Source: Phytoseiulus persimilis (Eukaryota; Arthropoda; Arachnida; Mesostigmata; Phytoseiidae). From it: a stretch of 64,000 nucleotides of DNA. Where the stretch lies: assembly GCA_037576195.1 (NCBI GenBank), contig CM075103.1, forward strand, positions 14,570,001-14,634,000, given 5' to 3'. The position numbers and the translations under genes are program-made. The notes beneath the pieces were generated by a model, which searched no databases, had not been told where the DNA came from, and was given only the letters and a program-made list of their open reading frames with translations. Positions within the stretch are counted from its first letter, which is position 1, and every line of letters begins with the position of its first letter. Shown here piece after piece: positions 35,801 through 46,740 of the stretch.

Positions 35801-38800
35801 AAAGACGCATCTTCCGCTCCGCTTGATCTGATTCTAGGCGATTCCGACCTAGTTTGCTCACGCTCGAGTTTCGCGATTTCCAATTATTCGAGCGTGGGAA
35901 GCTCTTGGTGGGTTTCTTATTGACACACTTGAGTCAGATGATCAGCGATCGGTAGCGTCTCTCACGGTCACAAAGCTTGCGTCTAAAACGGGAAACGCTT
36001 AATATGGAAAAGAGGAGGGAGGTAGTTGGAACGTCAGACAACAGCATTTCTCCGGTGACTATTTTATGGTTGAACACTCGCCGATGTGGCCCATATGTAC
36101 TCTGGGAGTTTCTGTGGACGGAGAGATAGTGTTTTCTCTGTTCGTGATTATTTCGAGGCCGAACGGGAATTTCATTGATTCCGAACTCGACGATCCGGTG
36201 AACTTCAGACTGTCGGCTGGAAGAACATTGAATGCAAACGACGCGTTTCTATAGCCATTCTATGCTCGAGTGATTGCGCCGGCGGGTCGGAGGGGATTAA
36301 CTGCTGTCGATGATCCGGAGAATCGAAGGTTCGTCTCTGGTATTGTTTTCGATTGTATGGCACGGCGACACATTTCTGGTCGCCCAGTCTTTTTACTCTC
36401 TTCTAGTTCGGTGCGCCGCGGTTCATTGGCATGAGCATGTAAGCTCCTCCTAGTTGGCGAGCGCAGCTGTGGGAAGACGCGAAACTTATGCTTGAGCCAC
36501 CTCGGCCAGGGAGGCGCGGGAAAAGATGAAAAATACGCTTCCAGATTGAACAGAGACCTGGCCGCCGGATAGGAGGGCGAAATGGGACCTTTGCACCCCT
36601 CACTTTTCTGGAGCACTTCGGTGGATAGTGTTCACAGCCATGTACACTCCTACTATTGACAGAAAGTCTCGCAAGCTCCCGAGCCATTCGATTGCGTCCG
36701 AAGCATCGGAACAACCGAGAGTATGGTGATGCCAAATCTCCTTGTCTTGCAGTCTATGGACGAACAGCCGTCAGGACTTAGCTTTCGACAGAAGAACGGT
36801 CCGCAAACGGCGAGCCCGCGACCAAGACGTCGCGAAAACATTTCTATTCCGTCGAGAATACGAAAAAAACTCACGTTAAAAATCAGTTCGATGGATTCCC
36901 ATGATATTTGACAAATAGTGCAGGCTCGTGGAGTTGCTCTGATTTGAGAGGATTTCATTGAGAAATTCGACTGGGCTACGAGAAGGTGGAGTTTTTACTT
37001 TTTTGACCTCAAGGCCAACCTCGGTGGAGCGTGCGCGGAGCCCTTCACTAGGGTTGTTCTTACAACAGACCTGGTAGAGGAGAGGGCTTTTCCTATCGAT
37101 ATCCACAAGATTCTGCGGAAATCTGGGAATCGAGAGAACTGAAGTTACCACGTTTCCATCTCGAGCTCTCCAATTGTGGCTCCGAGGCTCGTTGGCAACA
37201 GCTCACCGCTACAGGATTTTTTTGGTGCAAAGACTTTTTGGTGCAAATGTCGTTTAAGGATGGCAACTCGCGAAATATCCGTCTGGTTGATGACCCGATT
37301 CGCATAGCCTCACCAAAGCGAGAACGATCGCTTGTCTAGAACCATCGCTCCGACCCGTGAATCGGGAGTAGAGTCCCCTCCGAGCCGAGGGACACGAGAA
37401 CTGGACGCCTTTGGATTCGGGAAGTCATTCCCACCGATGGGTCGAAACTCTCAGTGAGAGGGTTTTCCATCGCGAGAACGTGCGCCAATCGCTCGCTGCG
37501 TGCTCGAAGGGGGATCTAAGATGATCTGAGAAACATTTGGAGATGGCGAAGTCGGTGATTCGAGGAGGATCAATGAACTGATGCATCCCGAATACAGTCT
37601 TGAGATGCTGGACAGCACTATCCGGAATACGTCTTACCGGTCGGGGCTTCTTCTCAGCTAGTCAAGACGAAGATGCCAGACACACCTCCCTTAGGTGCGA
37701 GAACTGTCTTCAGCCCGAAGAATCTGGAAGCGATCGGATAATCGTTCGGCTCGGAACACTGAACATCATCCGATTGAGCCCGACGACGGGTGAAGCGTGT
37801 CCGTGCTCCGCTGATCACCGCCAGAGCCAAGTTATCGAGCGGAGTTACCTTCTGATTGTTAGACATTCAGATGACCAGAACCTGGAATGCAATACTGAGC
37901 ATCATCTCTCAGTCACGAAATAATCACGGAGATTCGGTTGAACCAGAGCTCTCATAAACGGAACATTGATGCCGCGCGCTCGAGATCTCGCTGCCATGGC
38001 CGAGATCAGCGAAATTACAGGGAAATAAATTTTTCGGTCAATGTTCACAATGTTCCGAAGAAGAAGCGAGGATTCTCGGACTCGCGGGAATTCGCGCGTG
38101 GAGAATACCATCAGAATGACGACGAAGACAGCGTAGTTGCCGCTGACTACCAGCTGCTATTTGCCCTGAGCTGCCAACTCTCACTCAGTAGAGTTGTCTC
38201 TCAAAGTTTCGGAGAAAGATCTAGTTGTGCAAACCTCTTCGGCGAATGAGCCATTTTTCTTTCTCGGCAACTGATCGAATCTATATGTTTTGATCGGCCC
38301 CGCATTCGACTGCAATCGAGGATCTACTATTTTTTTTTCTCAAATCAATAGAGGACAACAAGTGCCTGTCGCACGCGCCGGGAATCCTTGCGCGTTCCTG
38401 GCTTGTGTGTGGGGCTCGCAGCCAATGGAACTCTCTCCTCGGCTTTCGGGTGTCTGGGCACTTGGAGAGCTTCTCCATTCAATGTTACTTCCGGGACACT
38501 CGAGGTCAGCGCTGTTGTGAACTACTGCACGTTAGCTGATGTAACATCTTCTATTCCATACAGATCCCCGTTCGATACCGATTCGGGATACTGACTCGGA
38601 AGCAGGTTTTTCGAGTGCTCTCCGGAGCACTTCATTCTTCGCTTCGGGTGAAATTCAAGGAGAAAATCTCCTACAGAACACTCCAATCAATTTCAGAAAG
38701 TTACTCAGGGCCCAGGCGTCTGCTCGTCCAGAGTGCTGCTCGTTGCGAGAACCCAGGGCTCCGAGCAATGAGCGGCGAGCAGGCGGACCGCGGAAATCAG

Positions 38801-41790
38801 TCGCAGATTGTTCGTATCACGCCACGAATTTCCGACCGGTGAGTCTGGAGTCTGGGCAGGTCGGAACAAAAGTGGGGAATGATTGGACCTGGCGCAGAGG
38901 CTTTTCAGTGCCGTGATAGCAGTAGCGGCAGTGACGGCAGCGGTGTCGGAAGTTTCGTGTTGATCTACGTCTGGCGCTACGGAAACTACGTGAATTCGTG
39001 AGTTTATTTTCTAACGAGCACCTGTGAGAAGTTGCAGTCTAGAGAGACGAACAGGCGGCTCTGGAGCACCATTGAAATGTTCGCCAAGTCCTGAATACAT
39101 CTGGCCAAGCCGACTTCCATGCGCAAGGCTGGAACTCGGCTCAAGGCGTTTCTTAGTCCTCACGAGGGACGACTGTGCCTTTCGGTTAGCTTTGAGTGGA
39201 GAGAGATAAAAATATCCGGACAGATAGATGGGAATACTTCGAACTTAGAGCGGCCTCCCCTGGACTTTTTCCACTTCGCACAGGGTATGGGATTCTCTGG
39301 AAAGTTTGCTCCGCGGTATCCCTCCTTTTTTTACACTGGATTCGGGACGCGGAAGGCTGTGTGGGTTTTTATGTGGAGGTCACTGATTTTTGTAGCGCCG
39401 AACAGTCGGGAATTTTGGATTCTCTCCCAAATGAGCCGTCCTCTTTCCTTGACTGCAGGATGAAGTCGCCGTCCACAACCCGCGCTCACGAACGCAGAGA
39501 TTCACCCAAAGCAACAAACACAGCTTCGGAATCTGAAAAATCAGAGGTTGGCTTCCGCTCCTAGCGCCAGGGAGGTGATTGCAGAATGCGATCATGATCA
39601 TGATTCCGGAACTCCTCTCGGCTATCGATGGAATCAAAAGGGAGTTACACTGGATCGGGAGGAATGTTCATGAAGAGACCGAACGATCGAAGCCTGAACG
39701 GAAACGTACGAGCTCAGAGGGGAGCAATGCATTCGGGGGAAGAGAACTGCCGGGGGATAGTCGCCGGAACGTAGTTAGTACAATCGATTCAAACTATATG
39801 TAGTTCGCTTCGTGAGTCAGTTTGAAAATTTTCCATTCCTTCTGTTCGGCCCTCCTATCAGACTATGAGGGTGGCTCCGAGATCGATCTGAACGTCCCCT
39901 TTGCGGGGTAAAAAGTCGATTCTGGGAACGATCTGATCACTATTATGGGCTCTCGGGAGGTGGTTCCGGAATCGATTCGACCATACTTCGAGGACCATGA
40001 GGGTGCTTCTGGGATCAATCTGGCCATATTTATCGGATTCCAAAGTAGAGCTGTCTATCCTTTCCAGGGTCCATGGAGATGGTTTGGGACTCGATTTGAC
40101 GTCCACGGGGCCCCACGGAGCCTTCTATGATCTCAGGCTACAAGAAGAGCTTCAGAGACACCCGAAGGAGAAGTAAGGAAAAGTTCGGCGTCGCATTGGA
40201 GAAGCTGATAGGATATTGCACCATTCCGAACCGAAATTTTGATCAAAGACGAGCATGCTACAGTACAGAGAAATAACTGCTTGCACCGATCCGCCGAATA
40301 AGATGATTCTTTCAGAAACTACGCTGGACCAATCAAGAAGTCAACTGATGACTCATTATCCGCTTCCACCGGCTTGGAAACCTCCAACAGCCGACTACTG
40401 TGAAGGCGTTGTTAAGAATAACTTTCGAGGCGACGCACAGGTCCGCAAACACGCCCTATCGCCTTATCGGATGATGTAACTGAGAGTGTCCGCCGGAATC
40501 GCCGCTCGAGCATGCTCCCTGGCACGGTACAACATTTAACAGTAATTTATCTCGTCATGAGGCCTCTCTGATGAACGGAACTTGAATTCCGATTCTGCGC
40601 CGCCTCAGCTTTCCGGGCCGCGATTCGGTCCTGCTGCAGTGGAGGAGATTGACAGATCTTCGTATTTGTCTTTCCTCGAATCAGCGTCCCCTCGAGTGAT
40701 AGAAATCCAAGTCCGAATCCGTGCCCTATCCAGCCCTCTTGGCACTTTCCCGTGCCTGAGATGAATTTAATTTTTTTTTGCAGCCGCAGAAACTCACAGA
40801 GCTTCATCGCTTCCGCCCCGCTCAGCTCTGCGCCCCGAATTTCTCAGGGGCGAGATTTCGTTGCAGAGAAGAATTGACTCTCCGATGCAGACTCGGATAT
40901 GCACAAAGCTTGAATTTCGACTTTCTGTGAGCTCTATTGATGGCAGGGTCTGCTAGGGCTCAATCTCCATCGTGGGTTATTATTCTGCGGTCGGGGAGTA
41001 GAATCAGACAGGAACTCGCCATGATGCGATTGCGGTGCTTATACTGATGTCTACGTTGAGTAGACGGCAGTTGCTACATTGCTCCATTAGCGATACTGCA
41101 CACCGATCTCTGCCCCATGAGTGACAGGAAGAACAACCCACTCATAAGAAGTTTCATCACGAGGGAAATTCCAACGATCAGCGCTGATGCGCTAACATTG
41201 GAGAGGTACCGCGAACTGCCAAACGATCCGGTGCTACTGTAAGGGAGGTTCTATCCAACGTCAGCAGCAGTTTGAGGGGAGTCAAATTTTGAGTCGTTTC
41301 TCCCCATCTGGCTCTCAGCTTCCAGGGTTTTGTATAGCAAAGAATCAGCACCTCCGAAAACACGGTTGTTCCTCTTTGTCATCCACTTTCTGATGGTTCC
41401 GGTTTGTTGTGCCGTGTCGGCACCGGGAATCGGTCCCTCTCAGTCGTACACGGAGCATCAAAATAGAATGCGAGAGATGCGACCGAAATCACACGATGGA
41501 TTCTCCTCATCCGCACTCAATGTTATTCCACGAGAGGAAAACAGCTCTTCCTCATCCCGTTTTTCGCGGAGGAGGATACCGGCATTCGCTGACTGCGGAT
41601 GGGGAGGAATACCTTTCCCGAGCATCTCCTCCACCGTCTAGTCGAATTTCAAGATATCGATTCAGGAGTGTCCGGGTTTGGAGTCGACATAGCCTTCTAC
41701 GTGACCCCGAGGTGAACTTTCCCCGCACAAAAAACGATATCGTCACACGAGTGTGCGTTCCGACCAGGCCAAAGTCGAAGTTCAGTTACC
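32842..41790. other. No supported gene; purine-rich tract and minisatellite
   Basis: I see no recognisable exon. The plus strand is strikingly purine-rich from about 33660 to 34140, giving a Glu/Arg/Lys-rich 105-codon frame (33728-34045) that I regard as composition-driven. An open plus frame ends at a good GTGAGT donor at 38840, and two overlapping plus frames at 39119-39564 are unassigned. The tandem repeat at 39.87-40.1 kb is listed separately. Confidence 0.4.
39872..40105. repeat. Degenerate minisatellite, ~44-bp period
   Basis: The core motif TTCTGGGATCGATCTGACC recurs with substitutions starting at about 39875, 39920, 39964 and 40007, a spacing of 43-45 bases. A fifth recognisable unit (TTTGGGACTCGATTTGAC) starts near 40083, with a poorly matching interval before it. 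The units have diverged well beyond what recent slippage would leave. Confidence 0.6.
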
Positions 41791-42111
41791 ATGCGGGAAG
41801 TTTCCACAAGGTTCCAGCCGCTTAGCGCCAGAGACTGGTCGAAAAAGGTAAGTCTCTGGTTGGAGTTCAAGTCAAGCTCAACCAGTTATGTGGCTGATTG
41901 GTTCCGAAGTCGATTGGGTTCAAACCAAGAAACCTGGCCGGATCCAAGAAGCCTAACAAATTCAATTTCCAACGAAACAGAATCCGCTTGAGACCAACAC
42001 CGACTGCTCGGTTCTCGTGTTCGGTTCAAATATCTGAATTCTACCATGGAATAGGCGACCTTGCGAAGCTTCCTTCGGTCGTCTCGAGTTTCGGAATCCT
42101 GATCTGGTCAG

Positions 42112-42489
42112 AGGCGAATTCTCTTTCATCTTGACAACATCAAAGCGGATAAGAGTCCAACGGGTCTCGCTGTCCGTAGTCTAGCAAGAATATTAACACT
42201 GTCATGGGCAATGGGGAGCCTTACTGTTGACGCTAGCCAGTCGGGGCGACAGCCCGGACTGAAGGACGACCGTAATTCTACCCGTTATCCATCCTACCTT
42301 GTGGGGAACGGGATATTCTATGTCCAACGGGACAATGCTCGGACTCGCGAGAGCAGCGAACGATTGGAGTCTTTACTCACTCCATTAGCCACGCGGATGC
42401 TCCGAAAGAGAGCGAAAATAGAATCAGATATCTCGACTAACTGCTCGGAGTCAATGGCCAGCGCCGGCAGTTCTGACGAAGATTCGTGA
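42112..42489 (+). CDS. Candidate 3'-terminal exon of an unidentified gene
   Basis: A 126-codon frame, open from an acceptor (ATCTGGTCAG) to a TGA at 42487. It begins RRILFHLDNIKADKSPTGLA and ends in a Ser/Asp/Glu-rich tail (SAGSSDEDS). About 260 bases upstream a strong donor, GAAAAAG|GTAAGT at 41847/41848, closes an in-phase frame ending SARDWSKK, so the two could be spliced with the frame kept. I do not recognise the product. An internal ATG at 42211 would give a 92-residue version. The splice signals are seen; that this is a gene is a guess. Confidence 0.22.
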   Translation, partial: RRILFHLDNIKADKSPTGLAVRSLARILTLSWAMGSLTVDASQSGRQPGLKDDRNSTRYPSYLVGNGIFYVQRDNARTRESSERLESLLTPLATRMLRKRAKIESDISTNCSESMASAGSSDEDS

Positions 42490-43053
42490 CCTCTGGCTCC
42501 ACGGTCTCCTGCAAACGGCAGTTGTGCAATTGACTAACTCGTTCATTGATCTCCGTTGTCGCAAGCCGACTTGCTCCCTTACCACTTCGGTTTCCTCTCC
42601 GTTTCCGTTGTGAACGTTTACGAGGCTCACCCGGTTTTGTTGTTGCAGCTGCTGAACGGGAGAAGCTCCGTGTAGCAAACAGCATCACTATATCCTCGTC
42701 GGAGCGAGAGAGCCCAACGATCGACCACAACTGGCATCTATTCCATAAACAACAGGCACATAGTTCCGCAACTATCAACCGGCCACTTAGCTGAATCGTT
42801 AGTCGAACTGTTTTCCATGACGTGCGTCGTTGTTTCGTACTGGTAGGTTCCCCTGAACCGAGTTCCGGGTTTCGACCCGGACTGGCTCGTGGGGTCAGGG
42901 GTGTGTGCCGAATTTCCCCGATGCAACGGGCGATGCAGCTGGGTGAGGCGACAGAGGATGAGAATGGTTCTCATAACGGAGTCACAGGAAAAGAACGGAA
43001 AATTCCGGTGGAATGCCTCCACCCGCCTAAGCCGGCACCTCTCCCGGTGTCTC
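42490..43053. other. No supported gene
   Basis: Only short unassigned frames lie between the candidate exon and repeat copy B. Confidence 0.5.
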
Positions 43054-44846
43054 GACGTAGGATACGTCTTATCAGACGCAGTCTATGAGTCTCGGCAACG
43101 GAAGTTTGCTGTTCGAATATGACGTCGAATTCAGGCTATTGCGAGTATTTTCAGCGAGTTCAGAGTTCAACGCGATTATTCCCTTTTCCGCGTAGTGAGA
43201 GTTCTCATCGTAGGTGAACGGTTAGCCAATGTCAATTTGACCGAAATTCAGCTCAGTTCACTTGAGGGAATTCTCGCATGTCAGCTCATGCTCAGCCGTC
43301 GTTAGGCTGGAAGTTATCGGTACGGTGCTGCGTCCAACCGCCACTACTTTCCGAGCCGAAGCTTAACTTTGATCGGACGGCATCCATGCGGGTTGCGTAC
43401 CGTGCGCTAAGCGAGATACTGTTCGACCCGAAGTACAGGATGGCATTTTTCAGTCGGGAACTTCCGAGTCCGATTTTGCTTCGGCCAAAACTTCGTCGGA
43501 TCTTCGATTTTTCTCTAAAATCAAGGAGTTATCGATAGAGGTATTCGAGGCGCTCATTTTGAATAATTTCTGATGGGCATATGATGAAAAACGCGGTCAG
43601 CAGATGGTTTTGAGAGTGACTGAACTTCACTTTCCGAATTCTTCTTTGAAGTTATCAGGGAAACGTCGGGGAAGGGAGTTCGCATTCGCCGCGCTAAATG
43701 AAGCCGATCATCCGTCAGAAAACAAATTGTGATTACCTCGTTTCCTCGAAAGAGGCGACGGATCGTATCGAGGATTCCTTCAAATTCAAGGGTGATTTTG
43801 GCGACCAAGTGCAGGAAACTGAATCAGGTTGATTCCCGATGACATTCTAAAATCGTCGAATCGATCTTGCAGCTCGATATTCGGGTGATTCACCCATTTC
43901 AGACTGATTTTCAGCGGAGGAGATACCTCCGATTAGGGCGCTTGACCAGTCCGATGAGATGGAATTCTCCGTTCTCTCGAAAACTTCTGGGAGAACCTCG
44001 AAAAAAAGTGGTTCTTTTTCAAGACAATCCCCTGGCCACGATTCCCGTAAAATTTATTCCGAAAATGAATCGGAATGACCGCCTCGGATACCCCTGTCCA
44101 TCTATTTCTGATTTTAGAAGCAAAAACCAAGAATTGAGAAAATTATGGCCAGAACAGAATCGGGCTAGGAAATTTCCGTCTGAAAAATGCCACCCTCTAG
44201 TATCTTAGTCACGATTCATGGCTCCCGGAAACCGTTGTTAGTTAACGTTCTACCGTGGTCTCCCCGAAGTCTCTCAATACCGCACCGTCTCCCGCAAATC
44301 AAGATCACAGACCAGCTGTGCAGGTTCGAAATGCAAGGTACGGCGCTCCGAGTACCCGCTGGTACCTTTCAAGCTAAAGCTTTCATTTTGGTTGGATGAC
44401 GTTTTCGTGCGGCGCAGCTTACAAACCGTGCGCTATGCGAGATGCTTCCTGACCCCAAGCCTCATACTGGGTTTCCCGTGAACATGAGGGTTACGCATTG
44501 TCCACGGATGCATTACCACCAAACTTCTGTTCTACATAAAGCAGTTCTTGAGCAGAACGGAGAGAACAACCCGGAACTCCACGATACGCCTGGAAGACGT
44601 TGTTTCCTACTGTTCTGCCCTGACTCGTGTCAAGTCTCTCATTGACCCCTCTTCCGCGACCAAAGAGCTTTGCTCTTGGGGACCCTCCAAAACCTGTGCC
44701 TAATTCAGGTCGGGCTACGTTTTGGGATGGCACGGGTTACGGAGAGTCTATGGACACATCGCCGACGAAATGGTTCCAACTACAAACGTATTTCGAACCC
44801 CGGAAAAATGCCTGCAGCGTATTCTACGTCTGAGAGTTTACGGTCG
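43054..44846 (+). mobile_element. Interspersed repeat family, copy B (uninterrupted, ~1.8 kb)
   Basis: The fullest copy in the window. It starts GACGTAGGATACGTCTTATC and ends near GCGTATTCTACGTCTGAGAG, then TTTACGGTCG. The end motifs GACGTAGGATACG and (C)GTATTCTACGTC are inverted relative to each other with one mismatch. It preserves the site that is interrupted in copy A. It also carries an apparent internal duplication: the ~130 bases near 43316-43445 resemble those near 44335-44465 (both contain TACGG(T/C)GCT... and CCGTGCGCTA...GCGAGAT). No transposase is encoded. The minus-strand peptide ELLYVEQKFGG (around 44520-44560) is also open in copy A, but so is a plus-strand frame, so coding is unproven. 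Confidence 0.8.
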
Positions 44847-45240
44847 CAGAACGTATCAGACTCCGATTTTCTTTCGTAATAGCACGTCTTCAGATACACA
44901 TTTTTCAGACGCGGTGCCCTCGAGAGGAACAACACACTGCCTCATGCGTTGGCTGAGAACGGGAGAGCCGATCCCAGTCATGAAATTTCGTTTCCACTTC
45001 CAGATGAGAGAATTCAGTGGATCTCGAGGTCCTGTGATCAATCCACTCTGCATTTCTGCTGTGGATTCGCTTGTGATGGTTAGGGCCTGGAAGGCTGGGT
45101 GTTTTCTCGAGATTATGTCCTCACTGCAAAGGATCAATCCCAAGTGATTGATGGGATCATTTCGAAGAGAAACCCGAACTTCCAGGCTCTACCGATGCTA
45201 CAGCCGCCTTGCGGCAGCTGAGACGCTGTCTCGTGCAAGA

Positions 45241-45276
45241 GTTCAGATGGTAGGCGACAGGTTCGATCCCTGTGGC
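45241..45276 (+). other. tRNA-like fragment (T-arm with B box)
   Basis: ACAGG-TTCGATC-CCTGT (45257-45273) is a perfect 5-bp T-stem with a 7-base loop and contains the B box GGTTCGATCCC. Just upstream, GTTCAGATGGTAGG (45241-45254) resembles a tRNA D-arm/A box. The two are directly adjacent, so the anticodon arm is missing and no acceptor stem forms. It is not a functional tRNA. It could be a deleted tRNA pseudogene or a relic of another SINE family. Confidence 0.35.
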
Positions 45277-46433
45277 GGAGAGAGGGTATCTTTCTGAATG
45301 ATGATGTTGACTGTATCGAAACTTCCGCGGCTGTCATTCACCGCGAGACCCCTAAGGATTTCAGCTCGATGAACACCGGCTTTTGAATCTCTTCGAGCTT
45401 CCCTCCGGTGCCAGAAGAAGTAAACCTGGAAAATAGTCAGTCAGTGCACGTAGATTCTCCGCCAGGTGACTCGCAGATTTTGGTTAACTTCTTCTCGCTG
45501 TTCCCGAAATCCGGAGTGTTGTATCTCCAGATATCCGATGCCGGGAGAACATTGTCGCTCTTCCGATCCCTGTTCATAAATCCAAAACGGACGAGAGGGC
45601 CACCAGTGGAGACCAGGTCCTACGGAAACCTCAATATCGGGTGGTTTGGAGCTACGCCACCGCAGACCGTGATTCTTCGATTTCAAGGAGAACTCCTGAG
45701 ACGGCCCTAATGCGCACCCGTTGTACCCAACCCCGGTGTCGCGAACAACCAGAATATCGAAAGACCCGTGATGTCTTCAAGGTTGTGCTGCACTTTGCAA
45801 AGAAAATCCGTCTACTCGGAGGCGTCCTTCAGAGCTCAGAGAGCATGACTCATCCGGGAATTTCGGAGGCATCGTCGCACGTTCCCGGCGGTCTCCCGGC
45901 GCAACGAGGACATTCTTTGCACGCCATACTCCTAAAAGCACTCTTGCTGGGCTCCCACGAAAGGATGTTTTGAGGTTCCTCGGACGGGCTTTCCGACAGC
46001 AAACACGTGTCCGTTTCGACACTCTCGGCTCGCAGCCACGTTCCCCAGAAGTTTGGAATAGTTCCAAGGTCTACCGTCGAGCTTCAATACGAGTGAACTT
46101 CCAAATTTTGCGGAAATTTTGAAAATCCGAGTATAGGACTGGACCAAGGAAAAAACAAAGCCGAGCGAAGAAGTTTGGTCCGCTGTCTTGGGAACAATTT
46201 AGAGGATTGAAATCTGCTCAACAGGCTGGAACAACGCCATTCCCGTGCAATTTCCCCGATTTGAATCTTCTCCCGGAACACCATCCCAGCAGGCAACCGG
46301 GGAATCTAGGAATGACAAGCACACCGCGAGTCAAACTATTGTTAGCGCGTGAGAACCATTTCTAGTTTGGGCTCGTAAAACTAGAATGCGAACTTCCTTG
46401 TCTGTATGCCTGTCTGAACTGTTTGCTCAGTGG

Positions 46434-46470
46434 TCGGCCGGCCGGCCGGCCCGCCCGCCCGCCTGCCTGT
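46434..46470. repeat. GGCC/GCCC/GCCT simple repeat
   Basis: Four-base units GGCC, then CCCG, then CCTG follow one another, a GC-rich microsatellite. It starts a roughly 300-base GC-rich patch that ends in the trinucleotide tract at 46681-46740. Confidence 0.8.
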
Positions 46471-46680
46471 CTTCCGTTGTTCGGCTGACTGTTCCAGCGC
46501 AACTGCCTAAAACTCTTGCGGTTGTTAAAACAGAGCACATTTTTATGATGGCGGGCAAACGCGAACTCGCTGCAGAATCCGCGTCCCGGCAGTCAGCAGT
46601 CGGCCGCAAGTCAGACCAAGTTGCGAGGGCCCTGGTCCGAAAGCGAGGCGACGTATGACGTGTCGGCTGTTGCGGCATCG

Positions 46681-46740
46681 TGCTTGTTGCTGTTGTCGCT
46701 GCTGCTGCAGCCGCCGCCGCCGCTGTTGTTGTCGTTGTTG
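46681..46740. repeat. Imperfect trinucleotide tract (GTT/GCT/GCC)
   Basis: Runs of GTT, GCT, GCC and TGC triplets. On the plus strand they give Ala/Val runs, and on the minus strand Gln/Arg runs, in otherwise unassigned frames. This is simple sequence rather than evidence for a gene. Confidence 0.75.

Noticed and set aside
37738-37780. Second endonuclease start (IVRLGTLNIIRL, resembling RxGTLN motifs)
   Set aside because: Only about eight residues fit, with nothing recognisable after them.
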